A stretch of DNA of 64,000 nt from Bacteroidales bacterium (GTDB taxonomy: Bacteria > Bacteroidota > Bacteroidia > Bacteroidales > UBA1715): the NCBI GenBank assembly GCA_016714605.1, contig JADKDL010000006.1:232187-296186 (forward strand), in the 5' to 3' direction. How positions within the stretch are numbered: the stretch's first letter is position 1; each line of letters opens with the position of its first letter. This document shows positions 25,136 to 36,500 of this stretch, in pieces. Both the position numbers and the translations under genes were made by a program. The notes beneath the pieces were generated by a model. That model worked only from the letters and a program-made list of their open reading frames with translations. It was not told the DNA's origin and made no database searches.

Positions 25136-27136
25136 TTAAAATTTCATAAAGTAAGCTTTCCCCGGTTCCAAATTCTGAATACTGTTCTGCATCCCATTAG
25201 GCGACCAATAGCCATCGAAGTTTTTGATTATTTCGCAATTGTTGGTATTGAAATAAGAGGAGAGAGGCATTGCTGTTTGGAATGGGCAACCCACGATTGT
25301 CCATCCTTGTAGAGAGGTTGTATGCAACGTCGCTACTATTGGTGTTCCAGTGATTGATAATGTTCCTTCAGTATTCATATTCACCAAATAGCCTTCGCCC
25401 GGTGTGATTGTTTTCAATGAGTTTAAGAAATTTGGCTGACTTTTTTTCCAAAAAGAGTTCATGGTTTTAATTTCGGCAAGGTCGAGGTTCGCGAATATCG
25501 TAGAGACGTTGCATGCAACGTCTCTACCTCCCACAATGGTGGTGTCGGGCATTACGTTTATCGAAATCAGGTTCCATCCTTTCTGCAAATAAATGGTTTG
25601 TTTTAATGGAAGAATTGATATAGTAATACTTGTCTCAGCCACTTCTCCACCCATTGCAGTTGCCACAGCTTTTATGGTATGTGTGCCAACTGGAAGGGTA
25701 TTCAAACTTGCATCATCAGTACCTAATCCCCATTCATAAGGAGCTACGTTGTCTTGTCTTAGGAGTATTCCATCTACAAACAATTGTACGTTAGCTATAC
25801 CCGAAGCGTGTGTTGCTTGCACATTTATATTCAAATCGGTACCAGAGTTAATAGTCTGGTTATTGGTCAAATTTGTGAAACTCAATACAGGAGGTTCAGT
25901 AGCGATTTTAAATTCCATCCAGTTAAAGTTGAACCCTGCCTTTGTAATAGTTATTTTAAGAGTATGTTTACCGGCGGTAAGAGCTAGAGTCTTGTTTAGA
26001 GTAGCCCAAGTTTGCCAACCGCCAGTTGCGGCAACTGCAACCTCGTTGATTTTCACAGCACCATCGACCGACACTGAGAAACCTGCATTTCCATTCAGAC
26101 TTGCCACACGGAAATCTACAGTGTAATTGCCTGTTTTAGGAACTTCAATAGCATATTCTGCATAGTCGTTCACATCGGTATATCCAATGTTCAAACCAGT
26201 GCCTTCGCTCGCAACAACTGTTTCTGTCTGGAGTCCGTTTTGTGTGTTAAATTCTTCTGCTTCTACTTTTTTTGGTAGTATATGATTGTAAACTACAGGA
26301 GGAAGACCACCGCCGGGAATTTGATTTCCTGTAGGAGCAGCCTCTTGTCCGCTCTTAAAGATTCCAAGCCACATATAACCATTGGTTACACCTACTGCTT
26401 TGGTAGAAAACTGGCATTGATTCTCAGTAAAAGTATGGGTAGATATATTGTAGTTATCCGTTATTTCTGAAGCAGAATTGTAATCGTATCGGGTAGAAAC
26501 AGCATCGAAACCCGTTCCGTTCCATTTTTGGTAGGTAAACCAATCTACAAACTGGTATGAAGGTAAATTTGCTTCGTTCCACGAACCTAACCACTCGCCG
26601 GGGTAAGTAGCCCAATGGTTGTAGCACATACGCATAGCGGCTGAAATATAGCCAACAGGATCGTCACTATTGCCATTATTATATCGGGGGTGATTTGCCG
26701 GAACATTTTCACCTTTTACTATTCGTCTCACTTCAATATCATTATTAAACCATGCTATATAATTTGGAGTCCACTCTAAGGTGAATTTTACCCAACTTTT
26801 TGCTATTTTTAGTCCGCCATGAACTGCTTCCCAGCGTTTTATATCTGTATCAGTATTATTGTATTCCCAAATAGGATTTGATTGCCACTCATTAGCACTT
26901 TTGCCAAATGTTTCTATATCAATTTCGTTCCAACTAGTCGTAGAAGTCTCACCTCCATTTTTCCATAAAAAGAAGGTCGATGTTGTTCCACTCACATCGC
27001 TCGAATACATCATAATCTCGAAGCGTCCGTACTTTACTTCTGCTTTTGATTGAATTTCTCCTGCTGTGTAACTTCTCTGTGCAAGTAATGAAATTGCAGA
27101 GAATCCTAGTAAAAAAAGAATCATTATATCTCTCAT
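25136..27136 (-). CDS. Multidomain GH16 glucanase (GH16, CBM6-like, Ig-like, C-terminal domain)
   Basis: Signal peptide to about residue 19 (LLGFSAISLLAQ), GH16 catalytic domain (VKYGRFEIMMYSS, then WNEIDIETFGK with the two catalytic Glu) to about 290, a CBM6/35-type carbohydrate-binding module (VEAEEFNTQNG to NFNWMEF, about 290-415), an Ig-like domain (about 420-515), and a C-terminal region with two repeats of the form LQKGWNLISINV and LQGWTIVGCPF. No standard T9SS domain is visible at the end. Two copies of a 28-bp palindromic repeat lie in the C-terminal coding region and are translated in different frames. First gene of the glucanase set. Confidence 0.88.
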   Translation of the reverse strand: MRDIMILFLLGFSAISLLAQRSYTAGEIQSKAEVKYGRFEIMMYSSDVSGTTSTFFLWKNGGETSTTSWNEIDIETFGKSANEWQSNPIWEYNNTDTDIKRWEAVHGGLKIAKSWVKFTLEWTPNYIAWFNNDIEVRRIVKGENVPANHPRYNNGNSDDPVGYISAAMRMCYNHWATYPGEWLGSWNEANLPSYQFVDWFTYQKWNGTGFDAVSTRYDYNSASEITDNYNISTHTFTENQCQFSTKAVGVTNGYMWLGIFKSGQEAAPTGNQIPGGGLPPVVYNHILPKKVEAEEFNTQNGLQTETVVASEGTGLNIGYTDVNDYAEYAIEVPKTGNYTVDFRVASLNGNAGFSVSVDGAVKINEVAVAATGGWQTWATLNKTLALTAGKHTLKITITKAGFNFNWMEFKIATEPPVLSFTNLTNNQTINSGTDLNINVQATHASGIANVQLFVDGILLRQDNVAPYEWGLGTDDASLNTLPVGTHTIKAVATAMGGEVAETSITISILPLKQTIYLQKGWNLISINVMPDTTIVGGRDVACNVSTIFANLDLAEIKTMNSFWKKSQPNFLNSLKTITPGEGYLVNMNTEGTLSITGTPIVATLHTTSLQGWTIVGCPFQTAMPLSSYFNTNNCEIIKNFDGYWSPNGMQNSIQNLEPGKAYFMKF
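25309..25336. repeat. 28-bp dispersed palindromic repeat, diverged copy
   Basis: Matches the perfect palindrome at 25500-25527 at 25 of 28 positions (GTAGAGAGGTTG ... CAACGTCGCTAC). It lies in the coding sequence of the GH16 protein and encodes VATLHTTSL, a different reading frame from the other copy. Confidence 0.75.
25500..25527. repeat. 28-bp perfect palindromic repeat
   Basis: GTAGAGACGTTGCA followed by its exact reverse complement, a perfect 28-bp palindrome inside the GH16 gene. It is translated as GRDVACNVST within the C-terminal domain. A perfect palindrome of this length inside a coding region indicates insertion of a small dispersed repeat. Confidence 0.85.
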
Positions 27137-27605
27137 GTCAATTTATTTTTAAATTTTTTAGTTTGATAGATTTTTTATTATGATTTTGAATATTCTAATT
27201 GAAAAATATTGTTGTCGTATTTGGTAATGAATGTCATCTTTTCTAAATAGAAGTATTTATGAATTAAAAGATTGATTTTGCTTATATTTTATATTACAAA
27301 TTTATATTACCAAGTTCGTTCATAATTGTATAGAACATGAGGAAAGCAGTATCAAACATCCTAGGTGAATGTTGAACTGTGAAATTTTAGTTTTTTAAAA
27401 ATCAGAGTGTTGAAGAAATAGTTTGCTTTAAGGTAGCATATAAAGCTTTGATTTTGTCCTTTTTTTTTAAGATGTATTTTGATTCTAATGTCATGTTGCA
27501 AATTTCGAAATCTAAAAAAACTGAATCACATTAGTTCAAAAATAAAAAGAGGATGTTGAAATACTTCAACACCCTCCTAACCTCTATTAACTAACTAAAA
27601 TGTAT
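27137..27605. other. Intergenic region before the glucanase set
   Basis: 469 bp of AT-rich DNA. It contains the terminator of the giant surface-protein gene near its right end and must include the promoter of the glucanase genes near 27137-27300. No gene or further repeat was recognised. Confidence 0.5.
27549..27576 (-). terminator. Intrinsic terminator of the giant SprB-repeat gene
   Basis: GAGGATGTTGAA / TTCAACACCCTC hairpin with a 4-nt loop and one internal mismatch, followed on the minus strand by TTTTTATTTTT. It is 30 bp past the stop codon. Confidence 0.8.
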
Positions 27606-30515
27606 TTACTTTTTTATTATCTGCTCTGAATAAACAGCTTCTTTTGTAAAGATTAAACATCTATATGTAGCTACCGATAAATTGCCAATGTAAATCATCT
27701 TTTCATTGGTTTCAAATAGAAACTTACCGTCTGCAGTATAAAGTTGAACTTTTTCTACCTCCTCTTTAAGAGATTCAATATAAAAATAGTCGTCTGCCGG
27801 ATTAGGATATACCATTACATCGCTAGAGCTTTCAACAATTTCTGTAGTTACCTTCTTCAATAGCTTTATGTCAATCTCAATAATATTGCCATCTACATGC
27901 AGTTTATTAGCTTTATTCCAGTCTAAAGTAGAAACATAATAAGTAGCTTCATACTTAGTTGCTAATTTACCTTCTGGTTTTGCATATAAAATATAATCTC
28001 CTTTGTCTAAGTTTGAGATGGTGAAATCTCCACTTTCAGAAACACTTACCGTTTTCACTACGGTAACGCTGTCATCTGCCTTATACACATATATTTTAAC
28101 ATTTGTAGTCTTTACGCTACTTGTATAAACAGAACCCGATACAGAATAAATTCCAACAGAAGGAGATATCTTAACTTGATGTTCTGTAACGACATCGCAC
28201 TGACCAATTATAGAATGTAATTGAACCACTGCTGTACCTGAATTTGAACCCCAAAGTACCTGTGCAGAAGAATCTTCTAAAGTTGTGATTTCTCCATAAT
28301 TATCATCGTTCAAAGTCCAACTGTATTTCAGCTCTTTTGTTTTAGGTGCAAAATCGATTACAGAAAGCGATCCGGCAGCAACAGCCTCATCACCAACAAT
28401 AATAACGGAAGGTACAGTAACAAAAGTGATTAAAACAGAATCGGTAGCAGTCATTCCCGACTCGAATAATGCTTCTACACTATACCAACCGTTTTCGTTT
28501 ATAGGTAATGGATTGCCCACATATCCAGTATTCCAAGTAAATGAACTTATTGCAGCATCACCATCATTAGCCTGAATATAAGCTGAATTGCCCTGACAAA
28601 CTTTTAATTCAGCTTCAGTTATCAATTCATAATTAAGTTGAGTAAAACCTACAGTAAAACTTCGTTTTGCAAAAACACCATTAACATCAGTAACCGTTAA
28701 CGTGTACTCTCCAACTTTTAATTTTTCAATAGATGCTGTAGTATCGCCGGTGCTCCAAGAGTATGTATATGGAGATTTGCCACCCCCAACAATAGCAGAA
28801 ATTGAACCTCCGCTGTTTGTAATTCCATTAGCCGGTTTTGAAGATCCTGCTATAACCAATGTGTATGAATGAGCCTTAATTTCAACTGCATATTCATCGG
28901 TTCGCGAACACTGATTGTAGTTTGATACAAGTATCATATTTTCAAGTCCTTGTTGTTTAAATTGAACTGAACAAACGGCAGATTTTTTTGTGTTTCCAAT
29001 GATTGTTCCTAAGTCATTTTCAAGACTCCAGAAATAGAATACATCATTTCTAACCGGTTCGAAAGAATACTCAGCAAATTGATTTACTAAAACAAGAGTA
29101 TCACCAAATATTTGAGGTACAGGTATAGAATCGACAGAGATTTGTATAGAATCAGTAATTATAAGTCCGGAAGCAAATGTAGCTTTTACAGAATACATTC
29201 CGGACTTTTTAACCAATATATAATAACCAGTATCAGCAGTATTCCAACTGTACGATACAGCATTGAGAGAGAGCGCTTTTATATAAAGACTGTCGCCATT
29301 ACAAATAGTTTGATTTTGATGATAAATTAAATCAACTAAATCATTTGTAAATCCGATTTTGAACATCATAGTAGCCGATTCGCCATTTGAAGCAGAAACC
29401 GTAACCGAATATTCGCCAACACTTAATGTATTAATATCTTGAGAAGTACTTCCATTACTCCATTTATAAGTGTAACTTAGTTCACTTACCGAACTTACTT
29501 CAATGTCAATAGAACCACCTGTATTAGTAATACCACTTGCAGGAGTAACTATACCGGAGATAAGTATTTCATTCTGAGGCATACTTACCGATACCATAAT
29601 ACTATCAGAGATAGAACATCCGTCTGCCCAAACTGTAGTTTTAATATAGGCTTGCCCTATTTCCTCAAATCCGGCACGAGCCACGCCAGTTTCAGTATTC
29701 ACTATACTTCCCATAGATTCAGGAACCATAGACCAAACTTCGTTTTGATAAGAGAATTCTGACTCATGTTTATATTTCACAATTGCACCAACCATCACAT
29801 TTGAAGGTCCTACAAGCTCAAATTCGCCAATATTTTTATATGCAACCATGATAGAGTCTGAAAGACGTAAACCAGAGCTAAATACAGCAGAAACAGTGTA
29901 CATTCCTTCTTTAGCTGCACTTATCGCTCTACCTTTTTCACCGGTAGACCAAGTATAAGATACAATATACTCATTATCTATTGCAGAAAGAATAGCTGAA
30001 CTACCTTGACAGATAACAAGTTCATCGTCATAAATGAGTTCAATATGTTCTTTAGAATAACCAACTTTACAAGTAGCCACAGTTGAGTCGCTCTGTGAAC
30101 CAAAAACAGTTACAATATACTCACCAACACTAAGGTTATTAATATCTGGGGTTTGTTGCCCATTGCTCCATTTATACACATAATTAGCATTCTCGGTACC
30201 ACCAAATATACTTATATCAATAGCTCCTCCAGAGTTGGTAATTCCGTTGGCAGGAGTTATACTACCTGTAACAATGAAATTATTATTTCTTTCAATAGCC
30301 GTAATTTCAATAGTATCAGCAATTATGCAATTATCGGTACTACCCAATATAAGCAAGGAACTTTCTACCTTAGAAAAACTAAGTGTTACACTATTATTAT
30401 CTTGTTGAATTGTTTCTACACTCTCGCTAGGCGAAACACTCCATTCATAAGAATTTGTAGTGTTTAAAGGAGAAAACTCATATTTGTTCGATTCATTAAT
30501 AAAATACGTTTTCAT
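27606..30515 (-). CDS. Giant SprB-repeat surface protein, 3' part (frameshifted from 30496-36636)
   Basis: Second half of a giant cell-surface protein; the apparent start at 30515 is an artefact of a one-base shift, since the first residues continue the repeat pattern of the upstream frame (FINESNKYEFSPLN fits the place of the usual PETYTFKPYS). The 969 residues hold three more SprB repeats (TPANGITNSGGAIDISIFGG type) alternating with PKD-like segments (WSTGEKGRAIS, YTVSAVFSSG), then a carboxypeptidase-regulatory-like beta domain (VSESGDFTISNLDKGDYILY) and a type IX sorting domain (VMVYPNPADDYFYIES). SprB-type proteins are adhesins in gliding and surface attachment. The protein is useful only if the frame is restored. 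Confidence 0.85.
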   Translation of the reverse strand: MKTYFINESNKYEFSPLNTTNSYEWSVSPSESVETIQQDNNSVTLSFSKVESSLLILGSTDNCIIADTIEITAIERNNNFIVTGSITPANGITNSGGAIDISIFGGTENANYVYKWSNGQQTPDINNLSVGEYIVTVFGSQSDSTVATCKVGYSKEHIELIYDDELVICQGSSAILSAIDNEYIVSYTWSTGEKGRAISAAKEGMYTVSAVFSSGLRLSDSIMVAYKNIGEFELVGPSNVMVGAIVKYKHESEFSYQNEVWSMVPESMGSIVNTETGVARAGFEEIGQAYIKTTVWADGCSISDSIMVSVSMPQNEILISGIVTPASGITNTGGSIDIEVSSVSELSYTYKWSNGSTSQDINTLSVGEYSVTVSASNGESATMMFKIGFTNDLVDLIYHQNQTICNGDSLYIKALSLNAVSYSWNTADTGYYILVKKSGMYSVKATFASGLIITDSIQISVDSIPVPQIFGDTLVLVNQFAEYSFEPVRNDVFYFWSLENDLGTIIGNTKKSAVCSVQFKQQGLENMILVSNYNQCSRTDEYAVEIKAHSYTLVIAGSSKPANGITNSGGSISAIVGGGKSPYTYSWSTGDTTASIEKLKVGEYTLTVTDVNGVFAKRSFTVGFTQLNYELITEAELKVCQGNSAYIQANDGDAAISSFTWNTGYVGNPLPINENGWYSVEALFESGMTATDSVLITFVTVPSVIIVGDEAVAAGSLSVIDFAPKTKELKYSWTLNDDNYGEITTLEDSSAQVLWGSNSGTAVVQLHSIIGQCDVVTEHQVKISPSVGIYSVSGSVYTSSVKTTNVKIYVYKADDSVTVVKTVSVSESGDFTISNLDKGDYILYAKPEGKLATKYEATYYVSTLDWNKANKLHVDGNIIEIDIKLLKKVTTEIVESSSDVMVYPNPADDYFYIESLKEEVEKVQLYTADGKFLFETNEKMIYIGNLSVATYRCLIFTKEAVYSEQIIKK

Positions 30516-33500
30516 TACCTGCTATTGATAATGCTTTAGGTTCATTCATAATAACCAAAACTGTATCAGTAACTATCATACCCGATGCATAATGAGCTGC
30601 TAAAGTATATGAACCAGCTTCTGAAACAATTATGAAATAATTTGTTTGTCCGGTACTCCATACGTACGATGTAATATTACTGCTTTTTTGAGCTTCAATA
30701 ATATCTCTTTCGCCACGGCAAAGCACAATACTATCTACTTTAACCAAATTTACCAACTCTTGCGTGTAACCTACTGCAAAGTTTTTAATTATTTCTTTGC
30801 CAAAATTATCGGTCACTGTTACTAAATAATTACCAACCGATAGATTTTCAATATCCTGAGTTGTAGCTCCATTGCTCCATAGGTAAGTATAAACGTTTTC
30901 GTTACCACCTTCAACCGATACATTTATTGCACCACCTGAATTTGTAACTCCATGAGCCGGGCTCACTATTCCAGTCACAATAAAGCTATTTGTATCCTTC
31001 GGTAATACTTTTATTTTCAATTCGGAACTCTGCATGCAAATTTCATAAATTTCTTTAACTGTCAATGTAAGCACAGCATCACCAATAGAATCGAAAGTAA
31101 CTAAAGCCGTATTATCGTCATTTAGTTTAATTGTACCGGCATTACTTGGCGATAAATTCCAGAATAAATTATATTCGCTTGAATATGGTTCAAAAGAATA
31201 AGTTACTTGAGTACTTACGAAAACTGATTCTGATCCGACTATCGCGATTGTTTGCATTTCTTTCATTGAAACTAAAATGCTATCAAAAATAGACATTCCA
31301 GAAGCATAGATAGCTTCAAGAGAATATTTTCCACTTTCATAGGCATAGATAGAAGACGTATCTTTACCATTACTCCACTTATAAGAAACAATGTTTTGAT
31401 CAGAAATAGCATCTATCCTAATACTGTCAATATCACAGGTATTAAATGAATTTGGTTGAATCAGATTGACAATTTCTTGGGTATAGCCAACTTTGAAACT
31501 TGCAGTGGTCTTAGAGCCGCTTTTCTCTGTTACCGTAAGTTGATATGTGCCAACCGAAAGATTTTCTATATCTTCGGTGGTAGCACCATTGCTCCACAAA
31601 TAAGTAAACTCACCTTCCAAAGAACTATTATTTTCAATTGTAATAGCAATTGCTCCACCATTATTGGTTATTCCATTGGCAGGAGTTACGCTGCCTTTAA
31701 TATAAAAACTAAGTGTATCATTATTTAAAACTTCAATGTTCATAACTGAACCTTGAACACAAGCTTTGTCAGTATCACCAACCTCTAACCTCAACTCATA
31801 ATTACCAGAGGTATTAAAGGTAATTGTTGTTGTATTATCTTCATTTTCAACAATAGTACCAACAGAGTCAACATTTAATGACCAATATAGAATGTAGTCT
31901 TTAGAATATGGTTTGAATGTATATGTTTCTGGGGTATTAATAATTAATTGCTGAGCACCTAGAATATTCAAATATGATTTAGAATTTATAACTACTGAAA
32001 CAGTATCAAGTACAATCATTCCAGATGCATAATAAGCTTTTAGAGTATATGAACCGCTGTCGGTTACAATTATTGTATCGGTAAAAGATCCATTACTCCA
32101 TTCATAGAAAACAATATTTGTGTCAGAAACTGCATTTAATTTAATACTGAACTCATTTTCACAAGTTGCAATTTGTTCAGAAATAATAAGATTTACATCC
32201 TCCTGAGTATACCCAACTGCAAACTCGGTAGTTTTTTCAATATTATTATTATCTGTTATTGTTACGGTATATACTCCAACCGAAAGATTCGTAATATCTT
32301 GACTCGTAGCTCCATTGCTCCACTTGTATGTATAGGTATTAAAATCAGATGCTATATTTTCAATAGAAACATCTATTGCCCCACCTTTATTAGTAATACC
32401 ATTAGCCGGAGTTACTACTCCACGAATTACAAACGTAGATGTATCTGAAGGAACCGCAAAAAGATATTTAGTTGTTCCTTCTATACAAGAAGTATCATTT
32501 TGATTTACCTGCAACGATAATTCAAATTCTCCGGGGGTATTTATACTTACTGTAGCAGAATTATCATCGTTTTCTTTTACTGTACCTACAGAGGTCGGAT
32601 TCAATATCCAACTTACATCATACTCACTTAAATACGGTTGGAAAGTATAATTCTCAGGTTTATCAACGGTAAGGTAATCTGAACCTATTATATTCAAAAC
32701 AGTCACAGGTAGCATAGAAATAGCAACAGTATCATAAGCCGCCATACCTGAGGCAAATACTACCTTAAGGCTGTATTCACCACTTTCAGTAACAGAGATA
32801 GACGCTGTTTGTTCACCATTGCTCCACTGGTACGACAATATATTCTGTCCGGCAATTGCATCAATTTTAATAGTTGTTCCACTACATGCAGATAGTTGCA
32901 AAGGGTTTATTAAGTTAACAGCCTCTTGTGTATAGCCAACCGAGAAATTGGCAATTTTAGAAATATTATTATTGTCAGTAACGGTGATGGTATAAACCCC
33001 AACGGCTAAATTTATAATGTCTTCAGTTGTTTCTCCATTGCTCCACTTGTATGAATAACTTTTTTCACTAGTGGAAGTACTCAAGTTAGTAACACTTACA
33101 TCAATAGCACCGCCTGTATTGGTCAAGCCATTTGCTGGGCTTGCAATTCCGCTTATGGCAAATGTATTTGTATCAATTGGCATAATTGTTATGTTCTTAT
33201 CAGCACCGAGAATACAAGCCTTTTCATCATCAGAAACAACGAGAGAAAGTTTAGCTTCGCCCACTTGCTTAAATGTAATTGAAGCAGACTTATCTGCATT
33301 TACAATTAGATTTCCAGCAGTATCAGGTGTAAGAACCCAAGAAAGATTATATTCGGTAGAATATGGTTGAAAATTATATGTTTCCATAGAATTGACAGAA
33401 ACCATATCGGCACCTATAATATTAAAAGTTTGATATGGATTTACAATAACTCTAATTGAGTCATAAGCCATCATACCAGAAGTAAACAGAGCCTTTAATT

Positions 33501-36500
33501 TCAATACTCCACTCTCTGACACTATAGTATAGTTAGAAACATCTCCATTTCCCCAATTATAAGAAACAATATTCTGGTGTTTATTAGCAATTACCGAATC
33601 GCGCATTCCCTGACAGATTTCGATAAAATCTGAATTTATTAGACTAAAAGGCTCTGAAGTGAAAAGTACATTAAAGCTAGCTTTTTCTCTTTCACCAAAT
33701 TGGTTTGAAACGGTTACTATATATGTTCCTACACTTAGATTTGAAATATCCTCTGTGGTAGCACCATTGCTCCATTTATATGTGTAAATTGGAGTTTCTG
33801 TAGTTGTATGTATTTGATTTACTGTAATATTCACCGATCCACCAGTATTTGTTATCCCATTAGCTGGTTTTGAAATACCTGATATAGAAATCCCTGGATA
33901 TTGTTTATTAACCTCTATTTTTAAACTATCTTCAACATAACAATTATTTAGATTATTACTTAGATATAAAGTATATGTACCTGTATCTCCAAACAATATT
34001 TCTACAGATTTATCATCTAATACCTGTAGTAATGCAAAAGTCTCTGGCTTCACCTTCCACTGAATATTATTAGGTGATGTTGTTGACGGACTAAAATAAT
34101 ATCTTTTCGTTTCAGATACAAAAGCCAAAGCATCACCAACAATAGTAACAGGTTCAACTTTATCTACAATAACTTTCACCGTGTCGGAAATTGACATACC
34201 ACTATTAAAAATAGCTAAAACAGTATAAACTCCAGATTGAGATACTGAAATAGAAGCTGTTGTTTCTCCCGTACTCCAATAGTACTTTTCTACATAATTC
34301 TTATGATTGGCTTGAATTGTAGTGGAAGTATTTTCACAAATATGAACCTCCGAAGGCGTAATAATATTAGCCTGAACAGGAATAAAACACACTTCAAATG
34401 TGTCTTTAAATTGATAGCCATGATATTCGGTAGCAGTTACAAAATATTTTCCTGCTCCTACATTTGCTAAATCTTGTGTAGTAGCGCCATTGCTCCACAG
34501 GTAACTAATAGGTTCAAAACCTATCGGGGTTAGGTCTATTGAACCACCAATGTTTTGTAGTCCATCGGCACATCTCACCTTTCCGGTAAATGAATAATAC
34601 TCAGGAAATCTGAATATAAAGAGTAACGTATCATAATATACCGAATCTTTTACCATATAATCATCTGTCATTACAAAACGTTTACGGAGTACTTTATTGG
34701 TAACTATCGGCAACTTATCTTCTCCCATGACAAAATAAAAGATTGGCATTCCTGAATCTTTGTATAAGATTACCGGATTTGCCACATTATTAGTCTTATC
34801 AATGATTGTATATGTAGCTCCAGAAGTAAGTTCATGAGAATACTGAATAGTTGCCGGAAATAAATCAACCTCTACTTTAGTAGAATATTTAGCTGCATAA
34901 TTTTGAGACCAACACTCCGGATTGGTATTTTTATCATTTGTGTAATATAGACTGCCTTCTTCCCATACACATTCCAGCTCATCAGTCAAGGAGCCATTTT
35001 TTGAATAAAAAGTATTATTTGCAAACTGAATATTTGTAGTCCCAAGTCGTTGTATCCAAACTGCATCGTTCTTAAAATTTGTAGAAAAGCTAATTCTTTT
35101 TAAACCCACACCGCTATGATAGTAACTATCGGTAGCTTTTATGGTAATTTTAATACTATCGCCCAAATATCCATCTGCAACATAAAACGATTCTCCTGCA
35201 TTGGCATGAAAATCTATCCACAGTATATCTGCAATTCTTCCTAAAGCTCTGAGATAAATTCTACCACTGTTTTCACGGGCTAAAAATACTAATTTCCAGT
35301 TGTTTAAAGTTGAATCGTTGGTTTTGTAAATTTTCTGATATTGCTTAGAACCTACTATGGTATCTACTCCAACCATGAAATAATCTGTATTTATGGTAAA
35401 TGGTTCTCTACCAAAAATTTTGGTATATTCTCTTTTATAGCTCCATTGTTTTTTTTGTGATAAGAACTTGGTAAATGGTCTGTATTCAGTTGCTCCAATA
35501 TCTATTGTATTACCCATAACTCTATCATTGCCAAAGTAATCAAATTTGTAAAGAGAATATCCTTTATTTCCTTTATCTATTGCCGGACTTGTAGGTAAGA
35601 GTGAAAGATTTTCTAAATTTCTGAACTGTGGGTCTTCGGTTATGTTAGAAATATCTATTATTGGTAATATCTCGGAAGTTCCATAAGGTTTAAATATATT
35701 ATTTAAAACAACTTCAGCATTCATCCACGATGTAGTGCTGTTTTTCAAATTGTAAATTATATTGTTTACAATATATACTCCTTTTGCTATTGAATTAAAT
35801 AAATCACTTTTTATACTTGGATCGCTCAAATTATTATAAAATGAATTATTTACTATACTAGTAGATTGCAGTGAAGAGATTCCAATATTCAAAGGATTTG
35901 TATTGGCAATAAAAATATTATTAACAATTTCAACAGTTGATTTCTCGGTCTTACCAATATTTATAGCAGCTTCTCCACCTTTAAACGAATTTTGGAGAAT
36001 AACTGCAAACACATCCGGAGACTGTATTTCAATGTAATAAGATAGTACTTTTGTTGATGAAAGAAATTTATTTCCTTCGCATCGAAGTTCGGATTTAATA
36101 ATATCTTCCAGATAAATAACTTGCTTTAGACCAAATCTAACATCAACAATATTATTAAAAAATGCTACGGTTGAATAATCAGTATATTCACTCGCAATAA
36201 AGCTAGTATCTTTAGTAGGAATTATATGAGACTTTTCAACACTAATAAATGATGAATTTGTGCACTTATAAGTTGAAAATGAACTTCTATACGAAATCAT
36301 TTTATTTGCCAAAACCTTTCCGTTGCCATAAACTCTTGTTGTATTTACAGAATAATAAACTGAATCGCCAGCAGAATAACTATCATTTATTAAAAGAGAC
36401 CCATAAACAGTTATGTCGCTAAGTCCATCTGGAGTAAGAATTACACTACCAGGTTTAATTAATAAAGTATCAAACTCTTTTATTGAATATGTACCACTTA

